Positions 1 through 6,159 of a stretch of 24,215 nucleotides of DNA are shown here, in pieces (position 1 is the stretch's first letter; each line of letters begins with the position of its first letter). The stretch comes from a virus. Both the position numbers and the translations under genes were made by a program. Location of the stretch: IMG/VR virus record IMGVR_UViG_3300034101_001784, positions 1 to 24,215 of that record; one strand, given 5' to 3'. The notes below the pieces were generated by a model, which saw only the letters and a list, made by a program, of their open reading frames with translations, was not told the origin of the DNA and did no database searches.

Positions 1-1260
1 TAAAAAATCTTGTTTGTCAAAATCAGCATTGATGCAAGGTATGCCAGCTTGATGCTGTGCTTCTTGTAATAAATCTTTTTTGCCATTGCTTGAAAATGCC
101 CTTTTAAGATTTGACAATGTTTCTTTTCTAACTCTCTCATCATCAATGTGTTGAGCTTCTAACTTCATTTCATTAAGCATCAAATCTGCAAACACTTTGA
201 TTTTGCCCATTCCATCAACTTGCCACCACTTGCCATTCCAGATGAGCCACTTGCCATTGTCCTTGTTGTATTTGATGTTGCCACCATACTTTTCAATAAA
301 ACGCAAAGCATTGCCTGTATCATTAAGGTCATAGTTTTCTTGCTTCGCAACCAACACTTCTCCTGTTTGAGCATTGACCAAAACCTTAGTTTCATCTGTG
401 TGTGTTTTGGTATAAATGGTTTTGCAGTTAGCAATGGCATTATCAATAGTCAGCCAACCATAAGTGGATCCTGTTTGTTTTCTGTCCCACTTATCTCTAA
501 ACAGTCCAGACATTCTCATAATTCTGTCTATTTGGTTTTTGTCCTTACCAGACCAAAATGCCAAGAGATTGCAAAATGCCATATCAGCTTCACTTTGGCT
601 TGGGTAATTAAGAGCTGACCAATTACCATCAAACAGCATCTTAAACTGTTGCCCATTCCTACTATTCATTGCCTTAAAAAGTAAATCTTGGTCAGTAAGT
701 TGTATAGGTTGAAGATTGGTGACTGCTGTTATTTGTGTGTCCTGAGCAAGCACAGGTCTTTTCTCTAATATGTATTTTTCATAAAGTGGCTTGATGCGTT
801 CAGTGCAATCTTCAATAGGTAATTTATTGATTGCTTTTCCTGTCATCACAAAAAATCTTCCACCCTTATAGATTTCAATACCTTTTGTTCTGGCACTCTT
901 TGGTATATCACCTTTGCAGATGATATGAATGCCTTTGCCTGATTGTGACAATTCTGTGTAAGATTGCAGCTGGGCAATAAACTCTTGTTTCAATTCTTCT
1001 GTGCAGTCATCTAAATCAACACCAAAATAACCGTTCTCCAAAACAAAGCCAATGCCATCAAGGCCATATTGCTCAGCCCCAATGATTGCTCCCATCATAT
1101 CTGTCCAAGTGTTTGAGTTGCTGACAGAAGCATTGTCATTGGTAATTGGGTTAATTGGTTTCTTTGTTGCTTTGCCATTTTCTAATGGCACTTTTTTCCA
1201 GCACACCCATTGTTTCAAATGGTGTAGTTCAGCTGGTATGTTTGTAACATCATATTGCAT
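1..1260 (-). CDS. Prim-pol / D5-type primase-helicase, N-terminal part (cut by window edge)
   Basis: This is the first 420 codons of a replicative primase-helicase; the frame stays open to base 1, so the helicase half lies outside the window. It would make primers and unwind phage DNA. Residues about 1-150 look like an archaeo-eukaryotic-type prim-pol domain: GVDLD (D82, D84), SGKGIH (H112) and GIEIY (E129) fit its three catalytic motifs. Residues about 290-420 resemble the D5_N region that precedes an SF3 helicase, with the tryptophan-rich GKWLIWNGKWWQ. The ATG at 1260 follows a modest AAGGCAGG site and lies 19 bases after the SSB-like gene, so it is the last visible gene of the early operon. 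The domain call is from motif recognition only; the helicase Walker motifs cannot be seen here. Confidence 0.85.
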   Translation of the reverse strand, partial: MQYDVTNIPAELHHLKQWVCWKKVPLENGKATKKPINPITNDNASVSNSNTWTDMMGAIIGAEQYGLDGIGFVLENGYFGVDLDDCTEELKQEFIAQLQSYTELSQSGKGIHIICKGDIPKSARTKGIEIYKGGRFFVMTGKAINKLPIEDCTERIKPLYEKYILEKRPVLAQDTQITAVTNLQPIQLTDQDLLFKAMNSRNGQQFKMLFDGNWSALNYPSQSEADMAFCNLLAFWSGKDKNQIDRIMRMSGLFRDKWDRKQTGSTYGWLTIDNAIANCKTIYTKTHTDETKVLVNAQTGEVLVAKQENYDLNDTGNALRFIEKYGGNIKYNKDNGKWLIWNGKWWQVDGMGKIKVFADLMLNEMKLEAQHIDDERVRKETLSNLKRAFSSNGKKDLLQEAQHQAGIPCINADFDKQDFL

Positions 1261-1279
1261 AATGAATGACCTGCCTTAA

Positions 1280-1768
1280 TTAAAATGGTAAGTCATCATC
1301 ACTGATTTCTGTTACCTGCTTAGCTTGCTTTGTGTCCTTGACTGTAATGTCTGCAAGTTTTTTATTTGGTTTTTTTGTCTTAGAGTAATAGGCAATTTTA
1401 TTGACATCTGTTTTTTTGTAATCATCAAAAGAAATAATAACTTTTACTTTTAATTTAGCATTCTTTAATGTATCAATAATTTCTTGAATGCTTTTATAAG
1501 TAGTTCCATCTGCAACTTCTTGGGATCCAAGCAGCTGGTTTAACCGTTTTCTATTATAGTAGTTAGTATCTTTTTCTTGCCAGATGGCTTCATAGATAAC
1601 TCTGTTTTGATGTTCTTGTTCAACATCTTGTCTAATTCTAAAAGCAATATCAAGTTTCTTTTTTCCACTGATAGTGCTTGCTTCACTGATAAGCTCTAAG
1701 GTTACTTCATATTCACCTTCAACAATCAATGAGTATTGGTCTGGTCTTTTTTCAAATGTATAGCTCAT
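1280..1768 (-). CDS. Single-stranded DNA-binding-like protein with acidic DDDLPF tail
   Basis: A 162-residue protein beginning MSYTFEKRP. The ATG at 1766-1768 is preceded by AGGAG and overlaps the TGA of the nuclease gene (ATGA), so it is preferred over a TTG further upstream at 1819. The body is beta-rich and lacks a clear classical OB-fold signature, but the last residues, ISDDDLPF, match the acidic aromatic tip that SSB proteins use to recruit replication partners. Phage genes of this kind (DUF669-like) commonly lie next to a Sak4-type ATPase and a PD-(D/E)XK nuclease, as here. The likely role is coating single strands during phage replication and recombination. The role is inferred from the tail and neighbours; the exact family is unverified. 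Confidence 0.75.
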   Translation of the reverse strand: MSYTFEKRPDQYSLIVEGEYEVTLELISEASTISGKKKLDIAFRIRQDVEQEHQNRVIYEAIWQEKDTNYYNRKRLNQLLGSQEVADGTTYKSIQEIIDTLKNAKLKVKVIISFDDYKKTDVNKIAYYSKTKKPNKKLADITVKDTKQAKQVTEISDDDLPF

Positions 1769-2379
1769 AATGCTTCTCCTGTGTTTTTTATTTCCCAATT
1801 TTTTGTATATGTTTCCCAAAGTTTGTTATCTCTTAGAAATTGGTAAAACAAAGAGATAGTATTTGCCACATCTAATTTTTCTTGTTTGCTATATTCTTCT
1901 TGATAGAAGGTTAAGTAATCTTTGTTGTCACTTGTTCCTGCTGCAATAAGATATACAAACTTTTGTGCTTCATCTACCAACTCAAAATAGATGTGGTGTT
2001 GATATGAAGTGTAGTATTTTTGAAGGTCATATTGATTTACTCTTTTAATATCATAAATCACACCTTCTTTTAAGACATCTAAGACACCAACCAATGTTAC
2101 ATTGTATGGATCCAGAGATATTTGCTTTTCAATATAAACTTGATACGCACCATCTCTAATCACTTTGCTGATGTCTGGCACTAAACCATTGTAGCAATCT
2201 TTTTCAAACTCTAAGCCCCTAAGCATAAAGAAGTTAGGTGGCTCTTTGATGCGTTGAAGCGTTTTTAAGAAACTGTCATAAGCATCTTGGTATTTGTCAT
2301 CTTCTACTTGATAAATATAATTCCAGCTGTTTAGTAAGGTTGCTGTAATCTTAAATGAAGGCTTTAATGTTGCTGTCAT
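1765..2379 (-). CDS. PD-(D/E)XK (RecB/Cas4-like) nuclease
   Basis: A 204-residue protein with the motif order of RecB-like PD-(D/E)XK phage nucleases: RGLEFE (residues 54-59), then LVGVLDVL with D101, then YDIKR with D110 and K112, and a downstream YxxSYQHHIYF segment resembling the QxxxY motif. It would use metal ions to cut or resect DNA during recombination-dependent replication. It is flanked by the ATPase (overlap of 29 bases) and the SSB-like gene (ATGA overlap), so the three proteins are translated together and probably act on the same DNA ends. The start at 2379 is an ATG. Whether it is an exonuclease or a structure-specific endonuclease cannot be told from sequence. Confidence 0.8.
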   Translation of the reverse strand: MTATLKPSFKITATLLNSWNYIYQVEDDKYQDAYDSFLKTLQRIKEPPNFFMLRGLEFEKDCYNGLVPDISKVIRDGAYQVYIEKQISLDPYNVTLVGVLDVLKEGVIYDIKRVNQYDLQKYYTSYQHHIYFELVDEAQKFVYLIAAGTSDNKDYLTFYQEEYSKQEKLDVANTISLFYQFLRDNKLWETYTKNWEIKNTGEAL

Positions 2380-3274
2380 ATTTGTAACCCAACTCTTTTG
2401 CTTTATTCATAAGGTGAGATTTTAACTCTCTTTCACTTGTTAAAGCGTGTTTGATTTTTAACACTCTGTCCAACATTGAGTTTAATTGTTCTAATGTTGT
2501 GCAAGAGTTAATAAGTGCAACCATCTTCATAGCAGCTTTATAAGCATCTTGCTTTTCACCAAGCTCAGTAGTTGTTGCCTGTAAAGTGTTGATATAGTTT
2601 TCAAACAGCTTAGATAAGAAGTTATTTTCACTACCTTCAAATAATTGTGGTATGTCAAATGTTCCTGTCACACCGTTTGTTCCTTTTGCGTAATAGCGTT
2701 CTGTGTTTGAAAAACCAATAGTTCTTTTCTTACCTTGTATTTCCACAAAACCACCCAAGTCCATATCTTCCCAAATCTTAGTTTTAATAGAGCCTTCAAC
2801 TGCAATACGCAAACGCACAGCATCTCCATCACTTTCTTCTTTGGTATGAAAAATAAAGATGATGTGTTTGTTCATTTGGCCAATGAGATTTGCAAATCTC
2901 TTAAACTCTTGGGCAACTGCACCCCAACCTTTAATTGACAGCGTGCCATCTTTTTGACCGTTTTGTTGATTTTCTTTAATCACATAAGGTTTCATCAAGT
3001 CTAATAACTTACCACCTGTGTCAATGATAAATGTTTCATATTGTGTAAAGGCTTCTTGTTCTAAATCTTTAAGCAGACCTTCATAGTTTTCAACAACCAA
3101 TGTATCTTTTCTGTAAAGGCCTTCAACACGATCCACACCACCTTCAATGTCAAACAGAAGTGGTTTAGGTGCTGATAAACCAAGAGTGGTTTTACCAATA
3201 CCTGCATACCCAGCAATAATCATCTTAATCTTTTTGTTTGTGAAATCTAATTCACTTGCTTTTTTAATTGGCAT
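2351..3274 (-). CDS. RecA-superfamily ATPase, Sak4-like recombinase
   Basis: A 307-residue P-loop ATPase. The Walker A motif GYAGIGKTT is at residues 22-30 and a Walker B strand ends in FIIDTGG (D85); a later strand, HIIFIFHTKEE, fits the sensor region of RecA-like ATPases. Such phage proteins (Sak4-like) anneal or exchange single strands together with an SSB and a nuclease, both encoded directly downstream here. I start it at the ATG of MPIKKASE, at 3274, because AAGGAG lies nine bases upstream; an in-frame GTG at 3316 would add 14 residues deep inside the previous gene and has no clear binding site. It overlaps the upstream gene by 11 bases. The superfamily is confident, the Sak4 assignment likely. 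Confidence 0.85.
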   Translation of the reverse strand: MPIKKASELDFTNKKIKMIIAGYAGIGKTTLGLSAPKPLLFDIEGGVDRVEGLYRKDTLVVENYEGLLKDLEQEAFTQYETFIIDTGGKLLDLMKPYVIKENQQNGQKDGTLSIKGWGAVAQEFKRFANLIGQMNKHIIFIFHTKEESDGDAVRLRIAVEGSIKTKIWEDMDLGGFVEIQGKKRTIGFSNTERYYAKGTNGVTGTFDIPQLFEGSENNFLSKLFENYINTLQATTTELGEKQDAYKAAMKMVALINSCTTLEQLNSMLDRVLKIKHALTSERELKSHLMNKAKELGYKYDSNIKAFI

Positions 3275-3512
3275 TTTTTGTTTCTCCTTGTTCCAATAGT
3301 TTTGCAATTTTTTCACCTAACAATAATAAGTCTTTTTCTTTTATATGATTTACTTGATGGTGATGACCAAGTATAACATCATTGTATATTCCAACTATTG
3401 TTCTTAATAGTTGTAGCTTACCAAATGAGCCATCATAATCTCTCAGCTCATTGTAAGTTTCATCTGCTTCTACTTTGTAAGTAATCTTAATAATGCTTTT
3501 GTTTTCTTCCAC
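3264..3512 (-). CDS. Hypothetical protein (82 aa), GTG start
   Basis: An 82-residue protein of unknown function starting MEENKSIIKITYKVEAD. The start codon is GTG at 3510-3512, supported by AAGGAG nine bases upstream and by fit between the SpoVS-like gene (stop TAG at 3517) and the ATPase. The N-terminal third looks beta-stranded; the rest is charged and probably helical, with an HHHQVNH segment in the middle. No transmembrane segment or signal peptide. Its position just before the Sak4-like ATPase suggests an accessory role in replication or recombination, but that is inference from context only. Confidence 0.6.
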   Translation of the reverse strand: MEENKSIIKITYKVEADETYNELRDYDGSFGKLQLLRTIVGIYNDVILGHHHQVNHIKEKDLLLLGEKIAKLLEQGETKNAN

Positions 3513-3516
3513 CTTG

Positions 3517-3816
3517 CTATTCTCCTTCTTCTATCAATTTGATAGTAAATCTAATTGCAGTTTTTTCACCGTAACCTTCTAAATCTAACATCTTAAAACT
3601 TGGTGTTAAAAATAGGTCTTGGTTATTTGGTGCTAAGTATCTGCGTGCTGTGATAATTGCCTTGATTGCCTGATTGACAGCGTTGCCACCAATAGATTGC
3701 ACAACAGCAACTTTCTCAGCTCTTAACCTTAACGCAATGGATCCTGCAAGTGCATTGACATCACTGTCTTGTGCAACTCTAATAACATTGTCATCTCGGT
3801 CAAAGCTATTGCTCAT
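3517..3816 (-). CDS. SpoVS-like (Alba-fold) protein
   Basis: A 99-residue protein resembling stage V sporulation protein S over almost its whole length: IRVAQDSDVNALAGSIALRL, then VVQSIGGNAVNQAIKAI, ARRYLAPNNQDLFLTPSF, and GYGEKTAIRFTIKL. These match, in order, the SpoVS pattern of an N-terminal strand-helix, the IGxxAxNQAxKA helix and the final strand pair. SpoVS belongs to the Alba-like fold, which binds nucleic acid, and affects sporulation in Bacillus. The gene overlaps the XRE regulator by ATGA and has a good AAGGAG site. A nucleic-acid-binding or regulatory role in the phage is inferred. There is an extra charged N-terminal stretch, and the family call is by recall of the SpoVS sequence, not a search. 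Confidence 0.8.
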   Translation of the reverse strand: MSNSFDRDDNVIRVAQDSDVNALAGSIALRLRAEKVAVVQSIGGNAVNQAIKAIITARRYLAPNNQDLFLTPSFKMLDLEGYGEKTAIRFTIKLIEEGE

Positions 3817-4028
3817 AATTTTTCTCCTTCCTTCATTACTTGTCTTAACTCAAAGTAATTGATGCCTAATACTTCTGCAATCTTCCTTAGCGTTGATATG
3901 CTTGGGTTGTTTCTTCCATTCTCAATAAAGTTAATTGCTTGAATGGTAAGCCCACATTTCTGTGCAAGTTCTTTTTGCATCAACCCTACATCTAAACGCT
4001 TTTCCCTGATATATTTTCCAATGCTCAT
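3813..4028 (-). CDS. XRE/Cro-family helix-turn-helix regulator
   Basis: A 71-residue DNA-binding protein that is little more than one XRE domain: MSIGKYIREKR, then MQKELAQKCGLTIQAI (helices 2-3), FIENGRNNPSISTLRKI and AEVLGINYFELRQ. This is the Cro/C1 pattern seen in phage and host repressors. I start at the ATG at 4026-4028 because a GGGGGTGAT site sits six bases upstream and the codon overlaps the previous stop (ATGA); a second in-frame ATG at 4049 would add seven residues. It is made with the SpoVS-like protein by translational coupling. Candidate operators are the inverted repeats in the promoter region 5767-5893, which is inference. With no integrase in view, lysogeny cannot be concluded. 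Confidence 0.85.
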   Translation of the reverse strand: MSIGKYIREKRLDVGLMQKELAQKCGLTIQAINFIENGRNNPSISTLRKIAEVLGINYFELRQVMKEGEKL

Positions 4029-4366
4029 TTTGTTATCACCCCCTTCCATCTTGTTTTACCTATAAAAACAAGTTCTTCAACAAACTTGTTATCTGGCACA
4101 ATTTTATATTGGTTGGTATGCAACATATCTTTGATTGCCTGACCAGCAAGCCCAACCCACTTACTAATACCTATTTTTGTCTTCGTGTGAATGTCTAAGT
4201 ATCTTGATGAAAATACATAGTTACAAGTCTTGAAATCTTGATATGCAATAGGCTCATTGTCACACATAAGATATGTTCTGTTCTGGGCTGTTTCACTTTG
4301 CCAGAAGCAGTGTCTAATGTTAGTCCATTTCAAGTTAAACAATTCTTTTTTTGGTTTTAAGCTCAT
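4025..4366 (-). CDS. Hypothetical early protein
   Basis: A 113-residue protein of unknown function, starting MSLKPKKELFNLKW at the ATG overlapping the previous stop (ATGA); a TTG two codons upstream is also in frame. It is basic and rich in aromatics, with Trp at several points and three Cys (in the RHCFW, YLMCD and KTCNY segments) that do not form a recognisable zinc motif. No membrane segment. It lies between another unknown gene and the XRE regulator within the early operon, so a role in early take-over of the host or in regulation is possible. Nothing in the sequence identifies it. Confidence 0.55.
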   Translation of the reverse strand: MSLKPKKELFNLKWTNIRHCFWQSETAQNRTYLMCDNEPIAYQDFKTCNYVFSSRYLDIHTKTKIGISKWVGLAGQAIKDMLHTNQYKIVPDNKFVEELVFIGKTRWKGVITK

Positions 4367-4644
4367 AACCAATACCTGTTTGATTTTACTATCTTATTCC
4401 AGACAGCAAACAAGCCTTCTTCATCAAGTGCCATTGCATAACCAAACAAATACATCACAATATAATCTACATTTTTTAAGTTCTCACTTATCAATTTTCC
4501 AAAATGTCTTAACTCACAAGAGAAACAGCTGTCACTAATCTCTGTGAAAAACAATTCTATTTGACTGCCTTTGTATAGATCCAGCTTCCTGTTAGCTTCT
4601 TTTACAAAATCTCTCAACATATTTCTTTCAACTCTTCCAATCAT
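4363..4644 (-). CDS. Hypothetical early protein
   Basis: A 93-residue protein of unknown function. The ATG at 4644 has a clear AAGGAG seven bases upstream and overlaps the stop of the SprT-like gene (ATGA). The N-terminus is basic and helical (MIGRVERNMLRDFVKEANRK), followed by two close cysteines (SCFSCEL, C-x2-C) and a hydrophobic stretch, VDYIVMYLFGYAMAL, that is more likely a buried helix than a membrane anchor. It is translationally coupled at both ends to its neighbours, which supports it as a real gene of the early operon. Confidence 0.55.
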   Translation of the reverse strand: MIGRVERNMLRDFVKEANRKLDLYKGSQIELFFTEISDSCFSCELRHFGKLISENLKNVDYIVMYLFGYAMALDEEGLFAVWNKIVKSNRYWL

Positions 4645-5156
4645 TTTTTTTCTCCTTTGAAATCTTCATATTTCACAATGTCTAATAAAAACCGTTCATC
4701 ATATTTTGGGTGGCACAAACTGCAACTTCTTCTACCAACAAACTTGTAATATCTTCCAACCACATTATGCACTTTGCAGATGCCCAGATATTTTGGTTTG
4801 ATTTCTTTTTCATCTCCTGTTGCACTTGCACATCTTTTTGTTCTTGCTCCAACAATTTTGCAAGCATCATAGAAGAAGTGATTGTGACCTGCACCAGCGT
4901 TACCGTTGTAATGATAACTATATGCGTGTGCCACTTCGTGTTTTAATGTGTCCTTCATTTCTTCTAAGTTTGTGCATTCAATATGGATCCTGCTTAGATA
5001 TATTTTCTTTTCATTGTAATTACATAAACCTAATCTTCTTTTTGCTTTGTCAAGTTCAAATCTGTAACCAAGTAATTCTATTGAGTATTTTTCTTTTAAT
5101 TCATACCAAAGATTTTGTAATGTTTCTAACTTTTCTGCAAATGTAATTTGTTCCAT
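4641..5156 (-). CDS. SprT-like zinc metalloprotease-fold protein
   Basis: A 171-residue protein with the SprT/Spartan pattern. HEVAH (H73, E74, H77) is the zinc-binding active site, and H91 in AGHNHFF fits the third ligand of the HGxxF position. A C-terminal zinc ribbon follows: C127-x2-H130 and C145-x2-C148 (CKVH, CSLC). SprT domains in cells digest proteins crosslinked to DNA; in phages the substrate is not known. The N-terminal 70 residues are the helical part of the SprT domain. The ATG at 5156 follows AGGGG at a normal distance, and the stop overlaps the next start. It sits early in the replication operon, consistent with a role at replication forks or against a host DNA-bound protein (inference). 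Confidence 0.85.
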   Translation of the reverse strand: MEQITFAEKLETLQNLWYELKEKYSIELLGYRFELDKAKRRLGLCNYNEKKIYLSRIHIECTNLEEMKDTLKHEVAHAYSYHYNGNAGAGHNHFFYDACKIVGARTKRCASATGDEKEIKPKYLGICKVHNVVGRYYKFVGRRSCSLCHPKYDERFLLDIVKYEDFKGEKK

Positions 5157-5158
5157 AC

Positions 5159-5446
5159 TTAACCCCTGATATATTGTTTAGAGTTTCTTAAAATGTTTTC
5201 AACTTGTTCAAGCCCAAATCTTCCACCAAGATTTATAATGTTAGATAAAGCTTGAATGTAACCTGACATTTGCTTAGCATCATTATATTCAGCAAATTGA
5301 TATTGGGCATTACCTTTTGGTGTCCATAAATCATAGATAGCAATATAACCAAATGTGCTAATTTGTTTTATAGTAACAACTCTTTTTACTTCATTATATT
5401 TTTCTAATTGATTGTTTAAGTCTATGATTGCATTTTTTAATTTCAT
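5159..5446 (-). CDS. Hypothetical early protein (95 aa)
   Basis: A 95-residue protein of unknown function beginning MKLKNAIIDLNNQLEKYNE. I use the ATG at 5444-5446, with AAGGA eight bases upstream; the longer frame from a TTG at 5518 would run through a hairpin and the end of the previous gene, and is rejected. The middle (VTIKQISTFGYIAIYDLW) looks like paired beta strands and the C-terminal half is helical. It is a soluble protein with no recognised motif. The hairpin at 5463-5488, between its start and the previous stop, may tune its expression. Confidence 0.6.
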   Translation of the reverse strand: MKLKNAIIDLNNQLEKYNEVKRVVTIKQISTFGYIAIYDLWTPKGNAQYQFAEYNDAKQMSGYIQALSNIINLGGRFGLEQVENILRNSKQYIRG

Positions 5447-5461
5447 AATGTTTCCTTTTTG

Positions 5462-5503
5462 AGCTGGTAACCTTTTACAGCTACCAGCCCTTTTATTTTT
5501 TTT
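5462..5503. other. Hairpin in 55-base gap, with two competing folds
   Basis: The gap between two early genes holds a 7-bp perfect stem, GCTGGTA at 5463-5469 and TACCAGC at 5482-5488, with a 12-base loop. A second, mutually exclusive fold pairs AGCTG at 5462-5466 with CAGCT at 5478-5482 and extends with one bulged G. On the plus strand the hairpin is followed by a T-rich run (5491-5503), so it resembles a terminator for antisense transcription. On the minus strand it lies just upstream of a ribosome binding site and has no U-tract, so it could instead act as an mRNA stability or translation element. Confidence 0.45.
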
Positions 5504-5744
5504 AACTATTTGTTTCAACAGCTACACAGGTTTTTTTAGTTATGACTGCTCTACTTTTCATTGTAGTAAGTCTGTAAAGAAACTTGTTTGTATTGTCATC
5601 TTTGTCTTTTGCTTCAACATAGATTTCTGCAAAAGTGATTTTATGAAATGTGTAACTTGCTTCATAAAATGCAATCTTAGTTGCAAACATACTCTGTTCA
5701 TCTAAGTCAGCTATAATCTTCTTTGTGTAGGCATTCAAGTTCAT
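5502..5744 (-). CDS. Hypothetical first gene of the early operon
   Basis: An 80-residue protein of unknown function, the first gene after the strong promoter at 5795-5822. The ATG at 5742-5744 has AAGGAG nine bases upstream. The sequence begins MNLNAYTKKIIADLDE, and a run of alternating hydrophobic residues (ITFAEIYVEAK, FLYRLTTMKSR) suggests a small beta-sheet protein. No membrane segment or known motif. Being first in the early transcript, it would be made earliest, a position often held by host take-over or anti-defence proteins; that is inference from position only. Confidence 0.6.
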   Translation of the reverse strand: MNLNAYTKKIIADLDEQSMFATKIAFYEASYTFHKITFAEIYVEAKDKDDNTNKFLYRLTTMKSRAVITKKTCVAVETNS

Positions 5745-5766
5745 AATGCTTTGCTCCTTGTTTCTT

Positions 5767-5779
5767 GGTGATGGTCACC
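5767..5779. promoter_or_regulatory. Short dyad just downstream of the early promoter
   Basis: GGTGA (5767-5771) and TCACC (5775-5779) form a 5-bp inverted repeat around TGG, roughly 10-20 bases downstream of the predicted start of transcription. It could be an operator for a repressor or a small hairpin in the 5' leader. The XRE protein encoded at 3813-4028 is a possible binder, unproven. Confidence 0.35.
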
Positions 5780-5794
5780 ACCCTTGATACTTAT

Positions 5795-5822
5795 ACTATA
5801 CATCATAGAAACCACTTGTCAA
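5795..5822 (-). promoter_or_regulatory. Strong sigma70-type early promoter
   Basis: Read on the minus strand, a perfect -35 TTGACA (5817-5822) and a -10 TATAGT (5795-5800) are separated by 16 bases. Transcription would start near 5788 and run into the early/replication genes. It is the best promoter-like sequence in the window and lies in one of its two largest non-coding gaps (5745-5904). Confidence 0.8.
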
Positions 5823-5872
5823 TACTTTTGTTATATTTCTTTTTGCTTTGCTTTTTGTTTCTCCTTTACTAT

Positions 5873-5893
5873 TGTTATACTCTAATTATAACA
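5873..5893 (-). promoter_or_regulatory. Extended -10 promoter overlapped by an operator-like inverted repeat
   Basis: On the minus strand a TATAAT (5885-5890) is preceded by TGT, an extended -10 element, with no good -35. The same bases form a perfect 7-bp inverted repeat, TGTTATA (5873-5879) and TATAACA (5887-5893) with 7 bases between, the size of a classic phage operator. A further TGTTATA half-site lies at 5829-5835, next to the -35 of the main promoter. Confidence 0.45.
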
Positions 5894-5904
5894 CAATTAC
5901 AAGT

Positions 5905-6156
5905 CTATTTTGCAAAGATTGATTTTCTTAGCCAAACAGCAAGTATCACATTGACTACCCACATTGGTGTTGTTGGCAGCATTATAAATACCCAGATTGC
6001 CCCAGACAAAGCATATAAGTTGTCATTTTGAAGTATAAAACCCATTAAAAGTGGCCCAAACCATACCAGAGATGTAATCACATTGGCAATCAACCAAGAT
6101 AACCAACCTTGCTTGGTTAAAAACAGTTCTTTAAGCAGCTTCTTAAACTTTTCCAT
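5905..6156 (-). CDS. Small membrane protein, two transmembrane segments (holin-like size)
   Basis: An 83-residue protein with a basic amphipathic start (MEKFKKLLKELFLTKQG) and two hydrophobic segments, about residues 18-42 and 50-75, ending in a basic tail (LRKSIFAK). Size, two membrane spans and charged ends are what is seen in class II holins, and it is the last gene of the late transcript. There is no clear ribosome binding site; the ATG lies three bases after the previous stop, so it probably relies on coupling. Holin is a guess from architecture; an immunity or superinfection-exclusion protein would look the same. Confidence 0.6.
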   Translation of the reverse strand: MEKFKKLLKELFLTKQGWLSWLIANVITSLVWFGPLLMGFILQNDNLYALSGAIWVFIMLPTTPMWVVNVILAVWLRKSIFAK

Positions 6157-6159
6157 ACA

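Noticed and set aside
180-446. Second minus-strand frame inside the primase gene
   Set aside because: It is out of frame with a clear prim-pol/D5 reading frame that is open across the whole region.
5463-5503. Intrinsic terminator for the early minus-strand operon
   Set aside because: The T-run is on the plus strand side; on the minus strand the hairpin is followed by A-rich sequence, so it cannot end early transcription in the standard way.
5447-5518. N-terminal extension of the 5159-5446 gene from a TTG at 5518
   Set aside because: The extension crosses the hairpin and overlaps the previous gene, while the internal ATG at 5446 has a proper ribosome binding site.
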